Positions 1 to 9,686 of a stretch of 64,000 bases of DNA are shown piece after piece; positions within the stretch are counted from its first letter, which is position 1, and each line of letters begins with the position of its first letter. This DNA is from Janthinobacterium sp. J1-1 (lineage in GTDB: Bacteria; Pseudomonadota; Gammaproteobacteria; Burkholderiales; Burkholderiaceae_D): the NCBI RefSeq assembly GCF_030944405.1, contig NZ_CP132339.1:3038001-3102000 (forward strand), given 5' to 3'. The notes below the pieces were generated by a model. The model had not been told where the DNA came from and did not search any database. It saw only the letters and a program-made list of their open reading frames with translations. Position numbers and translations under genes: made by a program.

Positions 1-1
1 C

Positions 2-1435
2 GAACACCAGAAGCAATTCGAAAAGGAAATGGCGGCCTCGTCCGCACGTGCCACGGAGATCCAGGACGCGATCGGCAAGAGCCAGCTGAACGCCCAGGAA
101 CAATCGCTGTACCAGGACGTGCTCGCCACCCGCAAGGCCTACACGGAAGTGCGCAAGAATGTGTTCAAGGCCAAGAATGCGGGCGACCTGGAACTGGGCA
201 AGCGTTTGTATGAAGGCGAGATGGCCGCCAAGCGCGATATTTACCTGGCTTCGCTGGATAAACTGGCCAAGCTGGAAGCGCAGCTGCTCGACGTGACGGC
301 CGGCGAGATCCGCGCCGGCTACGAAAACGGCCGCTTGCTGCTGGCCTCGCTGGGCGTGGCGGCCATCCTGCTGGGCATCGCCTGCGCCTACTGGATCACG
401 CGCTCGATCACGCGGCCCATCACGCGCGCCGTGGAAGTGGCGCAAGCCGTGTCGACGGGCGACCTGACCAGCGATATCGTGGTCGACAGCACGGACGAAA
501 CCGGGCAATTGATGCACGCGCTGAAAGACATGAACGACAAGCTGGTCAGCATCGTCGGCCAGGTGCGCGCCAGCACCGATTCCATCGGCACCGCGTCGAG
601 CGAAATTGCGGCCGGTAACCTCGATCTGTCCTCGCGTACCGAACAGCAGGCCAGCTCGCTCGAAGAAACCGCCTCGTCGATGGAAGAACTGACCTCGACC
701 GTGAAACTCAATGCCGACAACGCGCGCAGCGCCAACCAGTTGGCGATCGACGCCTCGCAGATCGCCAGCCGCGGCGGCGCGGTGGTGTCGGAAGTGGTCA
801 GCACCATGGGCTCGATCAACGATTCCTCGCGCAAGATTGTCGACATCATCAGCGTGATCGATGCGATTGCTTTCCAGACCAATATCCTGGCCCTGAATGC
901 GGCCGTCGAGGCGGCGCGCGCGGGCGAGCAGGGCCGGGGCTTTGCCGTGGTGGCCAGCGAGGTGCGCAACCTGGCCCAGCGTTCCAGCCAGGCCGCCAGG
1001 GAAATCAAGGGGCTGATCGACGACTCCGTGCAAAAAGTCGAGGCCGGTTCGCAACTGGTGGACAAGGCCGGCCGCACCATGGATGAAATCGTGCAGAGCA
1101 TCAGCCATGTGACGCAGATCATGAACCAGATCACCGACGCCAGCGAAGAGCAGCGCGCCGGCATCGAACAGGTCAACCAGGCCATCGGCCAGATGGACCA
1201 GGTGACCCAGCAAAACGCGGCGCTGGTGGAAGAAGCGGCGGCCGCCGCCGAATCGATGCAGGAACAGGCGTCGCGCCTGACCGACGTGGTGGGCCTGTTC
1301 AAGCTCGACGCCAGGCAGGTGACGCGCGCGGTGGCCGCCGCACCCGTGACGACACGCCGTCCGCTTGCCGTCGCGGCCCCCGGCAAGCCACGCAAGGCAG
1401 TGGCGGCCACTGCCGGCGACTGGGAAGAGTTTTAA
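2..1435 (+). CDS. Methyl-accepting chemotaxis protein, 5' end cut by window edge
   Basis: Chemoreceptor of the inner membrane that passes ligand signals to CheA/CheW. The frame is open from base 2, so the true start lies before the window. Visible parts are the end of a helical periplasmic domain, a transmembrane segment (about 335-405), a HAMP linker, and the long cytoplasmic coiled coil with the conserved hairpin tip (motif [20 protein letters not shown], about 880-940). It ends in WEEF, resembling the CheR-tethering pentapeptide xWxxF, so adaptation by methylation is likely. The ligand cannot be inferred. A second receptor with the same tail is at 55379-57334. Confidence 0.95.
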   Translation, partial: EHQKQFEKEMAASSARATEIQDAIGKSQLNAQEQSLYQDVLATRKAYTEVRKNVFKAKNAGDLELGKRLYEGEMAAKRDIYLASLDKLAKLEAQLLDVTAGEIRAGYENGRLLLASLGVAAILLGIACAYWITRSITRPITRAVEVAQAVSTGDLTSDIVVDSTDETGQLMHALKDMNDKLVSIVGQVRASTDSIGTASSEIAAGNLDLSSRTEQQASSLEETASSMEELTSTVKLNADNARSANQLAIDASQIASRGGAVVSEVVSTMGSINDSSRKIVDIISVIDAIAFQTNILALNAAVEAARAGEQGRGFAVVASEVRNLAQRSSQAAREIKGLIDDSVQKVEAGSQLVDKAGRTMDEIVQSISHVTQIMNQITDASEEQRAGIEQVNQAIGQMDQVTQQNAALVEEAAAAAESMQEQASRLTDVVGLFKLDARQVTRAVAAAPVTTRRPLAVAAPGKPRKAVAATAGDWEEF

Positions 1436-1456
1436 GCGCCAGCAAGGGTGGGGCGC

Positions 1457-1485
1457 TACAATCGCGGTCCTGATGCATAGACCGC
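1457..1485 (+). promoter_or_regulatory. Probable -10 element (TACAAT) followed by a leader hairpin
   Basis: TACAAT lies at 1457-1462, 30 bases before the next gene, with no good -35. Right after it GCGGTC (1464-1469) pairs with GACCGC (1480-1485) around a 10-base loop. No Shine-Dalgarno sequence is visible before the ATG at 1492. The same TACAAT-plus-hairpin layout recurs before other genes in the window. Promoter activity is inferred. Confidence 0.45.
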
Positions 1486-1491
1486 CCCGCC

Positions 1492-2139
1492 ATGATGTTA
1501 ACCGTTGATCCCGTTTCCTCCCGACGCGAACGCTGCGTCACCTGTTTGCGCGCGCAGTCCGGCTGCATCTGCCAGTGGGTGCGGCCGCTGCCGCACCAGG
1601 TCGAGATATTGCTGCTGCAGCATCCGCTGGAAGTGCACAACGCCAAGGGCAGCGCGCGCCTGTTGCACCTGAGCCTGCCCAACAGCAGACTGGTCGCCGG
1701 CGAAGCGTTTGCTGCCGGGGAACTGGACGCGCTGCTGGCCGGCAAGCATAACGTCCTGCTGTATCCCGATACGCCAGGCGACCGCTCGCTGGGCATCGCG
1801 CCACCGCCGCCGCTCGCTGCCTCGCTGCTGCTCGACCCGGCCGGCTTGCGGCTGGTGGTGCTGGACGCCACCTGGCGCAAGAGCCGCAAGATGCTGTACC
1901 TCAATCCCGCCCTGCAGCGCCTGCCACGTTTGCCGCTGCGCGACACGCCGCCATCCCACTATCTGATCCGCAAGGCGCATGCGCCGGACCAGTTGTCGAC
2001 CCTGGAAGCGACTTGCTACGCGCTGATGCAGCTCGAAGAGGAGGCCGCCCGTTTTGCACCGCTGATCACCGCATTTGACGGCTTTGTCGCTCAACAGTTG
2101 AGCTATATCACGGCATTTGATGCAAAAGGCATGAAATAA
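1492..2139 (+). CDS. tapT: DTW-domain tRNA-uridine aminocarboxypropyltransferase
   Basis: Member of the DTW family (TapT/YfiP in E. coli), which transfers the 3-amino-3-carboxypropyl group of SAM to uridine 47 of tRNA (acp3U47). The 215-residue protein has an N-terminal cysteine cluster (CVTCLRAQSGCIC), the signature DATW at residues 125-128 followed by RKSRKM, and a C-terminal motif around SHYLIRKAH. Length fits the family. Two ATG codons are in tandem at 1492 and 1495. It appears monocistronic. Function is from family knowledge; the exact tRNA target is inferred. Confidence 0.87.
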   Translation: MMLTVDPVSSRRERCVTCLRAQSGCICQWVRPLPHQVEILLLQHPLEVHNAKGSARLLHLSLPNSRLVAGEAFAAGELDALLAGKHNVLLYPDTPGDRSLGIAPPPPLAASLLLDPAGLRLVVLDATWRKSRKMLYLNPALQRLPRLPLRDTPPSHYLIRKAHAPDQLSTLEATCYALMQLEEEAARFAPLITAFDGFVAQQLSYITAFDAKGMK

Positions 2140-2183
2140 GCGAGTGACCACTCTTGATCTTGCCTTGATAGCGGCATAGTATA

Positions 2184-2199
2184 CTGTACGTATATACAG
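2184..2199 (+). promoter_or_regulatory. LexA (SOS) box, perfect CTGT-N8-ACAG
   Basis: CTGTACGTATATACAG is a perfect match to the CTGT-N8-ACAG palindrome bound by LexA in beta- and gammaproteobacteria. It sits 15 bases before the ATG at 2215 and overlaps a TATACT -10-like hexamer (2180-2185), the right place for repression. The downstream gene is of the PA0069 type, which I recall as a LexA-regulon member in Pseudomonas aeruginosa. Confidence 0.8.
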
Positions 2200-2214
2200 T
2201 TGATGGGGCCGTTC

Positions 2215-3396
2215 ATGAAAGCAATCTTCCCGGAACATGAAGACAGTTTTGCCGGCCAGGTGATGCTGCCGCCGCAATCGCTCAAGGCGCGCAAGGGGCG
2301 CGGCGCCGTCTCCAACCTGCAGGGCCGCTACGAGGTGCACGGGCGCGAGGGCTTCGATGATGGCTGGAGCGCACCCGTCGAAGAAGGCGAGGAGGCCGCC
2401 AGCCCCTGGAAAACCCAGGTCAGCGACGAGCAGGCGCGCACCATTCTGTCGCGCAACACGTCGCCCGACCTGCCGTTCGGCGTCTCGCTCAACCCGTATC
2501 GCGGCTGCGAGCACGGCTGCATCTACTGCTTCGCGCGCCCCACGCACAGCTACCTGGGCCTGTCGCCGGGCCTCGATTTCGAAAGCCGCATCTTTGCCAA
2601 GGTCAACGCACCCGAACTGCTGCGGCGCGAACTGGCCAAGCCGTCGTATGTCGCCGAACCGATCGCGCTGGGCGTCAACACCGACGCCTACCAGCCCTGC
2701 GAGCGCGAACGGCAGCTGACGCGGCGCGTGCTGGAAGTGCTGCACGAATGCGACCATCCTGTAGGCCTGATCACCAAGTCGTCGCTGATCGAGCGCGATA
2801 TCGATCTGCTGGCGCCGATGGCGGCCAGGCGCCTGGCGTCGGTGGCGATCACCCTCACCACGCTGGACCCGGCCATTTCGCGCACGCTGGAGCCGCGCGC
2901 GGCCGCCCCGGCGCGGCGCCTGCGCACCATCCGCACCCTGACCGACGCCGGCATTCCCGTCGGCGTCAGCATCGCCCCCATTATCCCGTTCGTGACCGAA
3001 CCGGAAATCGAACAGTTATTGGAAGCGGTGCGCGACGCCGGCGCCATCAACGCCCATTACGTGGTGCTGCGCCTGCCGTGGGAAGTCAATCCGCTGTTCC
3101 AGCAATGGCTGGAAGCGCATTTCCCCGAGCGCGCCCAGCGCGTGATGAACCGCGTGCGCGAAATGCGTGGCGGCAAGGATTACGACAGCAGCTTCGGCGC
3201 GCGCATGCATGGCGAAGGCGTGTGGGCCGACCTGATACGCCAGCGCTTCGAGAAAGCCGTGCACCGCCTGGGCCTGCACGGCAAGGGCGGCCGCTTCAAG
3301 CAGCTCGACAGCACCCGGTTTCGCCGTCCGCTGGTGGTGCCGCCGTTGGGGCTCAAGACAAAAGGTGGCAATGTGGGGCAGCTGGATTTGTTTTGA
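2215..3396 (+). CDS. PA0069-family radical SAM protein
   Basis: Radical S-adenosylmethionine enzyme of the PA0069 family, distantly related to spore photoproduct lyase; substrate unknown. The 393-residue protein has the [4Fe-4S] motif C-x3-C-x2-C at Cys98, Cys102 and Cys105 (NPYRGCEHGCIYCFARPTH), then a partial TIM barrel. I start it at 2215 because GGGG lies 5 bases upstream. An ATG at 2203 or TTG at 2200 would abut the operator and lack a ribosome binding site. Control by the LexA box suggests a role in the DNA damage response, which is inference. Confidence 0.88.
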   Translation: MKAIFPEHEDSFAGQVMLPPQSLKARKGRGAVSNLQGRYEVHGREGFDDGWSAPVEEGEEAASPWKTQVSDEQARTILSRNTSPDLPFGVSLNPYRGCEHGCIYCFARPTHSYLGLSPGLDFESRIFAKVNAPELLRRELAKPSYVAEPIALGVNTDAYQPCERERQLTRRVLEVLHECDHPVGLITKSSLIERDIDLLAPMAARRLASVAITLTTLDPAISRTLEPRAAAPARRLRTIRTLTDAGIPVGVSIAPIIPFVTEPEIEQLLEAVRDAGAINAHYVVLRLPWEVNPLFQQWLEAHFPERAQRVMNRVREMRGGKDYDSSFGARMHGEGVWADLIRQRFEKAVHRLGLHGKGGRFKQLDSTRFRRPLVVPPLGLKTKGGNVGQLDLF

Positions 3397-3513
3397 ATGC
3401 GTGTTTTGAGTACGGCCTGACCCTTGCATGCGTCGCTGCAAGCTGTCGTTCTTCCCCCTTCCTGCCGGTCGACAGGCGCGCCAGCGGCACCCCGCACAGG
3501 GCCTGGCGATTGA

Positions 3514-3542
3514 TTACCACCAATACTTCCTGCTGATATAAT
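3514..3542 (+). promoter_or_regulatory. Probable promoter of the kinase-diguanylate cyclase gene
   Basis: A perfect TATAAT at 3537-3542 lies 75 bases before the ATG at 3618, with a poor -35 (TTACCA, 3514-3519) at 17-base spacing. The rest of the 3397-3617 gap shows nothing else recognisable. Confidence 0.45.
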
Positions 3543-3617
3543 ACTTTTAATCAAGTTATAGACGAACTTCGCGCCCCCGGTGCTCACGCCATTGTCCCCG
3601 CACCGCAAGCCCAGCCC

Positions 3618-6600
3618 ATGAGCTCCCTTTTCGACCACGAGATCATCGAACAGCTCCATAGCGGGCCGCGTTCGCTGGTCTGGCGTGCCAGGGCGTTTGA
3701 CGGCACGGCGCTGATCGTCAAGGTGCCGAATCAGCAGTTTCCATCGTTTCAGCAAGTGGCGAACTTCAAGCGCGAGTATGCCAGCGCGCGCCTGTGCCGC
3801 CATCCGGGCGTCGTGCAGCCGCTGGCGCTGCAGCAGCATGGCGGTCGCTGGACCATGATCCAGGAAGACACGGGCGGCCAGGCGCTTGACCAGGTGCTGC
3901 GCGCGCAGCTGGCGGCACGCCAGGCGCCGTCGCAGAGCGCGCTGGCGCTGGACGATTTCTTCGATATCGCGCTGCAATTGTGCGCGGCGGTCGAGGCGGT
4001 TCATCGGCAGGGCATGATGCACAAGGACATCAATCCGGCCAACCTGGTCTGGAATGGCGATACGCGCGTGCTGCAGCTGATTGATTTCGGCGTGGCCTGC
4101 CAGCTGGCGTCCGAGCAGCAGGGCGCCGCTACTACGCGGCATCTGGAAGGCACGCTGCGCTACATGGCGCCGGAACAGACCGGGCGCATGAACCGGCGGG
4201 TCGATCAGCGCGCCGATTTCTACGCGCTCGGCATCACTTTTTACGAACTGCTGGCCGGCCAGGTGCCGTTCGATGCCAGCGACGAGATGGAGCTGGTGCA
4301 TTGCCATCTTGCGCGCAGTCCGGACTGGTCGCATCCGGCGCTGGCCAGCCTGCCAGGCCAGTTGCTGCCCATCCTCCAGCGCCTGCTGGAAAAGAATCCC
4401 GAGCAGCGCTACCAGAGCCTGCAAGGCTTGCGCAGCGACCTTGCCGCATGCCGCGCGCCGCTGCAGGACCAGCCACGCCAGCTGTCGTTTCATGACGCCC
4501 GCTTCCGTGTGCCATCAACCTTGCACGGACGCGACGACGCCGTCGCCAGCTTGCTGGCGGCGCTGGAACGCAGCGCCGGCGGCGCGTGCGAGATGCTGCT
4601 GGTGGCTGGCGAGTCAGGCATCGGCAAGTCGGCGCTGGTGCAGGAAGTGCAGCAGTCCATCAGCGCCAGGAGCGGCTATTTTTTGTCCGGCAAACTGGAC
4701 CTGCTGCAACGCGACGTGCCGTATGCCGCCCTGGTCCAGGCCTTCCAGGCGCTGGTGCACCAGCTGCTGGGGCAGTCTGCGGAAACGCTGCGCCAGTGGG
4801 CCGGCAAACTGCACGAGGCCCTGGGCAGCGGCCTGGGCGCGATGGTCGAACTGATGCCCCAGTTGGCCTTGATCGTCGGCCCCGTCGACGCGGTGCCGGC
4901 CGCCACGCCGTCTCAGGTCCAGTTGCGCCTGGACCGCCTGTTTCCCCGCTTCGTCGACGTGTTCGCCTCCGCGGGGCAGCCGCTGGTGCTGTTTCTCGAC
5001 GACCTGCAATGGGCCGATGCGGCCACCTTGAGGATGCTCGAACTGCTGATGGTGTCCCGCGACAAGAGCCGCATGCTGATCATCGGCGCCTACCGCAACA
5101 ACGAAGTGGGCGCCGCTCATCCCCTCAGTGCGCTGCGCAACAAGCTGCTGGGCCGCGGCGCACGCGTGACAACGCTGGCGCTGCGCGCCTTGACCGAGCC
5201 GCAGGTAGCGCAGATGGTCTCGGCCACCGTGCGCGTGGCGGTGCCCGGCTGCGCCGCGCTGACCCGCATTTGCTACCGCAAGACCGCCGGCAATCCCTTT
5301 TTTCTCAAGCAGTTCCTCGGTGCGCTCCATGATGACGGTCATCTGCGCTACCGGGCGGCGGAAGATTGCTGGGACTGGGACCTGGCGGCGATCGAGCAGG
5401 CCAGGTATACCGACAACGTGGTCGAGGCGCTGCTGGCGAAAATCCGCCGCCTGCCCGCAGCGACGCAGCAGCTGCTGCAGCTGGCGGCGTCGAGCGGCAA
5501 CCGCTTCACCCTGGACACGCTGGCGCTGGCCATGCGGCGCACGTCCTTGCACGCGCAGCAGGATATGGCGCCGGCGCTCGTTGCCGGCCTGGTCCAGCCG
5601 CTCGCTGGCGATGATGGCGGCCGCTACCAGTTCCTGCATGACCGGGTGCAGCAGGCGGCCTATCTGGCGGCGGATGCGGATGGGCGCGCGGCCAACCATC
5701 TGCTGCTCGGCCGCTTGCTGCTGGCGCAGGCCGGCGAGCAACAGCAGGACGGCCAGCTGTTTGAAATCGTCGAGCAGCTCAACGCCGGCCGTGCGCTGAT
5801 CGACGACGCCGGCGAAAGAGTGCGACTGGCGGCGCTGAACCTGCGCGCGGGCGAGAAAGCCCGGCGTTCGGCCGCCTTCCAGGCCACGCTGGAACACATG
5901 CGCATCGGTCTGGCGCTGCTGCCAGGCGAGGCCTGGCACGGTGACGACGTTCTGTGGCTCGACCTGCAGCTGGGCGCGGCGGAAGCGAGCTATCTGTGTG
6001 GCCAGTTCGATGCCGCCGAAGCGATCCATGAGCTGGTGCGCGCCCGCACCCTGGCGCCGCTATTGCAGGTGCGCCGCATCGCGATCCAGGCGCACCAGTA
6101 TCAATTGCAGGGCCGCCTGCTGGAAGCCATCGCCGTGCAGCGCGAGGCGCTGGCGCTGCTGGGCATGGACATTGCGCACGATGTGGCGCAGATGAAGGCG
6201 CGCTTCGACGCGATTCGCGTCGAGATCGGGCAACTGCCTGGCGCCTGTGCGCCGCACACCTTGCTGGCGGCCGGCGACATGCTGGATCCGGCCGACGTGG
6301 CCGCGATGCAGATGATGCATGGCCTGTGGATGGCCAGCTATTACGCCGGTCAACAGGATCTCAGTGCGCTGATGGTGGTGTCGATGACACGGCTGTCGAT
6401 GCAGCGTGGCAGCAGCGATTTCAGCGCCGTCGCCTATGTCGGCTACGCCATGATGATTGCGCTGTACGAGGGCGATGCGGCGCGCGGCCATGATTTCGGC
6501 GCCATGGCCTTGTCGCTGGCCAGGCGCCGCGCCAATCTGCAGGCGCGTACCCAGACGGGCCTGATGTTCGCCGCGCTGTCCAGCCACTGGACGCAGCCGC

Positions 6601-8627
6601 TGCGCAGTTCCGATGCCCTGTACGAAGAAGCCCTGGGCTGGGCGCTGGAAATCGGCGACTTCGTCCAGGTCGGGGTGGTGGCGTCCGTGCGCGCCACCGA
6701 GCGGCTGATCCTGGGCGACCACTTGCCGCACCTGATGCTCGATATCGAGCAGGACATGGCCCTGATGCGCGCCAACGGCCAGCAGGCGATGGCCGATTGC
6801 TGCGTCGCCGGCGCCGTTGCACCGATCAGGTGCCTGATGGGGCTGTCACCGCGCCACGACAGCTACGACGATGCGGGCTTCAGCGAGGCCGGTTTCCTGG
6901 AACAATATGGCGACTCGAAACTGTACCGTGCCTATTTTTTGCAAGGGAAGATACGCAACGCCTACCTGTTCGACAGTGGCGATGCCGAGCCGCTGGCCGC
7001 GCAACTGGGCAGCGTCACCGGCATCATGCGCGGCCAGGCCAAGGTGGTCGAGTCCAGTTTCTATGCCGCGCTGATCTGGCTGCGTGCCCTGCGGCGCGAT
7101 CCCGCACGCGTTGATGCGGCCGACCTGCTGGCGCTGATCGACACGCTGCTGCACAGTCTTGCCGCGTGGGCCGGGCAGGGCTCGGACACCAGCATCGCCA
7201 GGCATCTGCTGGTGCAGGCCGAGATGGCGCGCTACCGCAACGAACTGCAGCTTGCCACGCGCCGCTACCAGCAGGCGATCGACGCCGCCGGCCTGGCCGG
7301 TCATGTGAACATGCAAGCGCTGGCCAACGAGCTTTGCGGCGAATGCTGGCTGGAGCAGGAGCAGCCGCGCGTGGCCGCCGTCTTCATGATGGACGCCATC
7401 GCCCATTACGGCCAGTGGGGTGCCGAGGGCAAGGTGACGCAACTGCGCGCGCGCCACGCCGCGCCGCTGTCGAGGGCGCAGGCCCGCCATGCGCAAGGGC
7501 AGGCGCAGGCCGGTGCGCGCATGCAGGGCGGCTCCGCGCTCGACATGGTGTCGCTGCTGAAAGCGGCCACCATCCTGTCGAACGAAGTCGGCCTGCGCAA
7601 CGTGCTGACACGCCTGATTGCCATCGTCTGCGAAAACGCCGGCGCACAGGTGGCGCGCCTGCTGCTGCTGTCCGATGGCGCCTACCATGTCGAGGCCGAG
7701 ATTGACGGCGATGCCATCACCGTGCTGCAATCGCGCCAGCTCGACCTCGATGCGGCCGGCGACCCGCAGTTCCCGCTGTCGCTGCTGCGCTACGTCATCC
7801 GCACTGGCATCGAAGTGATCGAAGACGGCGTTACGGGCATGTCGCGCTTTGCCGCCGACCCTTACGTGCGGCAGCATGCGCGCGCCGTGATGTGCCTGCC
7901 GATCCGGCACGGCGGCCAGATCGATGGCATCCTGTACTTCGAGAACCGGCTGACCGATGCCTCTTTCACGCATGAACGCGTCACCTTTTTGCGCATGCTG
8001 GGCGCCCAGGCGATGATCTCGATCGCCAGCGCCAGGCTGCATGACAGCCTGGAACGGCGCGTTGCCGAACGTACCGAACAGCTGGAGGACGCCAACCGCA
8101 AGCTGGCGACCTTGTCGATCACCGATGGCCTGACCGGCCTGGCGAACCGGCGCCATTTCGACGACGTGCTGCGCAGCGAACATGCGCGCTCGATGCGCAC
8201 CGGCCAGCCGCTGTCGGTCATCATGCTCGATGTCGATTATTTCAAGCGCTACAACGACCGCTACGGGCATCAGGCCGGTGACGCATGCCTGATCCGCGTG
8301 GCGCAGGCGCTTGCCGGCCGCATGCGGCGCACAAGCGACCTGACGGCGCGCTACGGCGGCGAAGAGTTTTCGATCGTGCTGCCTGACACGGACGCGCAAG
8401 AGGCGTGGCATATCGGCGAAGCGCTGCGCAGCGCCATTGAGACGCTCGGCATCGTCCACGCCGGTGCGGATGCGGGACAGGTGACGATCAGCGTGGGCAT
8501 CGCGGTCCAGCCGGCGCCGTGCGCCCTTGATCCCGACGCGCTGTTGCGCCTGGCCGACGCCGCGCTGTATGGCGCCAAGGACGCCGGGCGCAACTGCGTG
8601 GTGGTGCGGGAACTGTCGCCCACCTGA
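3618..8627 (+). CDS. Ser/Thr kinase - AAA ATPase - GAF - diguanylate cyclase hybrid
   Basis: Very large (1669 residues) signalling protein. Residues 1-280 are a eukaryotic-type kinase: Lys35 in LIVKV, HKD at 135-137, DFG at 156-158, then YMAPEQTGR. An AAA_16-type ATPase follows with Walker A GESGIGKS at 331-338 and Walker B LFLDD near 461. A long alpha-helical, TPR-like region spans about 700-1290. A GAF domain follows (about 1315-1470), then a short coiled coil and a GGDEF domain (about 1500-1665) with GGEEF near 1580, an intact active site for c-di-GMP synthesis. Related kinase-ATPase-GAF proteins usually end in a histidine kinase; here the output is a cyclase. No membrane segment is visible, so it is probably cytosolic. 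The input signal is unknown. Confidence 0.9.
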   Translation: MSSLFDHEIIEQLHSGPRSLVWRARAFDGTALIVKVPNQQFPSFQQVANFKREYASARLCRHPGVVQPLALQQHGGRWTMIQEDTGGQALDQVLRAQLAARQAPSQSALALDDFFDIALQLCAAVEAVHRQGMMHKDINPANLVWNGDTRVLQLIDFGVACQLASEQQGAATTRHLEGTLRYMAPEQTGRMNRRVDQRADFYALGITFYELLAGQVPFDASDEMELVHCHLARSPDWSHPALASLPGQLLPILQRLLEKNPEQRYQSLQGLRSDLAACRAPLQDQPRQLSFHDARFRVPSTLHGRDDAVASLLAALERSAGGACEMLLVAGESGIGKSALVQEVQQSISARSGYFLSGKLDLLQRDVPYAALVQAFQALVHQLLGQSAETLRQWAGKLHEALGSGLGAMVELMPQLALIVGPVDAVPAATPSQVQLRLDRLFPRFVDVFASAGQPLVLFLDDLQWADAATLRMLELLMVSRDKSRMLIIGAYRNNEVGAAHPLSALRNKLLGRGARVTTLALRALTEPQVAQMVSATVRVAVPGCAALTRICYRKTAGNPFFLKQFLGALHDDGHLRYRAAEDCWDWDLAAIEQARYTDNVVEALLAKIRRLPAATQQLLQLAASSGNRFTLDTLALAMRRTSLHAQQDMAPALVAGLVQPLAGDDGGRYQFLHDRVQQAAYLAADADGRAANHLLLGRLLLAQAGEQQQDGQLFEIVEQLNAGRALIDDAGERVRLAALNLRAGEKARRSAAFQATLEHMRIGLALLPGEAWHGDDVLWLDLQLGAAEASYLCGQFDAAEAIHELVRARTLAPLLQVRRIAIQAHQYQLQGRLLEAIAVQREALALLGMDIAHDVAQMKARFDAIRVEIGQLPGACAPHTLLAAGDMLDPADVAAMQMMHGLWMASYYAGQQDLSALMVVSMTRLSMQRGSSDFSAVAYVGYAMMIALYEGDAARGHDFGAMALSLARRRANLQARTQTGLMFAALSSHWTQPLRSSDALYEEALGWALEIGDFVQVGVVASVRATERLILGDHLPHLMLDIEQDMALMRANGQQAMADCCVAGAVAPIRCLMGLSPRHDSYDDAGFSEAGFLEQYGDSKLYRAYFLQGKIRNAYLFDSGDAEPLAAQLGSVTGIMRGQAKVVESSFYAALIWLRALRRDPARVDAADLLALIDTLLHSLAAWAGQGSDTSIARHLLVQAEMARYRNELQLATRRYQQAIDAAGLAGHVNMQALANELCGECWLEQEQPRVAAVFMMDAIAHYGQWGAEGKVTQLRARHAAPLSRAQARHAQGQAQAGARMQGGSALDMVSLLKAATILSNEVGLRNVLTRLIAIVCENAGAQVARLLLLSDGAYHVEAEIDGDAITVLQSRQLDLDAAGDPQFPLSLLRYVIRTGIEVIEDGVTGMSRFAADPYVRQHARAVMCLPIRHGGQIDGILYFENRLTDASFTHERVTFLRMLGAQAMISIASARLHDSLERRVAERTEQLEDANRKLATLSITDGLTGLANRRHFDDVLRSEHARSMRTGQPLSVIMLDVDYFKRYNDRYGHQAGDACLIRVAQALAGRMRRTSDLTARYGGEEFSIVLPDTDAQEAWHIGEALRSAIETLGIVHAGADAGQVTISVGIAVQPAPCALDPDALLRLADAALYGAKDAGRNCVVVRELSPT

Positions 8628-8655
8628 GCCAGCCGCGATCCCTGCCGTTATCGGT

Positions 8656-9546
8656 TCACGTCTCGTGCGCCGCAAACCACTCGCCCAGGAAGGCGAGCAT
8701 GGTGCGGCTGATCGCCCTCGGGTGGGCGCGCGACATATAGATCGCGTGGATGCCCATCGAGTGGGGCTGGTAGCCGGGCAGCAAGGCCACCAGTTGCCCG
8801 CTGGCGAGCAGCGGCGCGGCGGAAAACACGGGTTGCAGCGAAATGCCGGCGCCTTCCGCGGCCGCCTGCAGCAGCACCACCGATTCATTCGCGCTCAGGC
8901 TGCCGCTGACGGGCACGCTGACGGTGGCGCCCGCATGCTCGAAATGCCACAGGCTTTTGCCGAAATAGGTATAGGTGAGGCAGTCGTGGGTGGCCAGGTC
9001 CGCGGCCTGCCGTGGCGTGCCGTGCTCGCGCAGGTAGGCGGGCGAGGCGCACACCACCGAGTGGCAGATGCCCAGCGGGCGCGCGATCACGCCGGGATCG
9101 AGCTGGTTGGTGATGCGGATCGCCAGGTCGATTCTTTCCTCGACCAGGTTGACGGCGCGGTTGTCGATGCGCAGGTCGACCGCCGCCTGCCGGTGGCGTT
9201 TCAGGTAGGCGGCGATCGCCGCCGCCAGGGTGGCCTGCGCCAGCGACTGCGAATAGGCGATGCGCAGGATGCCGGTCGGCTCATCATCGCCGGTGTCGCC
9301 CACGCCGGGCATCTTGTCGGCCAGCGACAGCAGTTCCTGGCAGCGCAGCAAGGTGATGTCGCCGGCGGCCGTCAGGTTGATGCGGCGCGTGGTGCGGTGA
9401 AACAGGCGCGCGCCGGCCCAGCTTTCCATTTCCGCCAGGTAGCGGGTGACCATGGCGCGCGACATGTCGAGCAGTTCGGCGGCGCCGCTCAGGCTGCCGC
9501 ATTCGGCGATGGTGACGAACACTTTCGCGGCGACGATGCGGTCCAT
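8656..9546 (-). CDS. LysR-family transcriptional regulator
   Basis: 296 residues with an N-terminal winged helix-turn-helix (residues about 1-60, GSLSGAAELLDMSRAMVTRY) and a LysR substrate-binding domain of the CrgA-like subgroup. It is divergent from the metallo-beta-lactamase-fold gene at 9687, with a 140-base gap that should hold both promoters, so that gene and its overlapping DsbA-like neighbour are the likely targets. The 3' end faces the diguanylate cyclase gene with only 28 bases between them. The effector is not predictable. Confidence 0.9.
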   Translation of the reverse strand: MDRIVAAKVFVTIAECGSLSGAAELLDMSRAMVTRYLAEMESWAGARLFHRTTRRINLTAAGDITLLRCQELLSLADKMPGVGDTGDDEPTGILRIAYSQSLAQATLAAAIAAYLKRHRQAAVDLRIDNRAVNLVEERIDLAIRITNQLDPGVIARPLGICHSVVCASPAYLREHGTPRQAADLATHDCLTYTYFGKSLWHFEHAGATVSVPVSGSLSANESVVLLQAAAEGAGISLQPVFSAAPLLASGQLVALLPGYQPHSMGIHAIYMSRAHPRAISRTMLAFLGEWFAAHET

Positions 9547-9686
9547 CGGGCACGTCCTTTCAGTTATGACTTGCGCGATTCACGCAACAATCCATTGCAT
9601 TCTAAGCGATTTATCGAACAGACCGAGACGGCTACCATGCTGTTGTCGCCTGCTATCCGGGCCTGAACTGTTCGAAGGAAACCACC

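Noticed and set aside
388..1410. 340-codon open frame on the minus strand across the chemoreceptor gene
   Set aside because: Antisense shadow of a strongly conserved coding region in high-GC DNA; no ribosome binding site and low-complexity translation.
6846..8888. 680-codon minus-strand frame across the kinase-cyclase gene
   Set aside because: Overlaps clear GAF and GGDEF coding sequence; composition is typical of an antisense frame.
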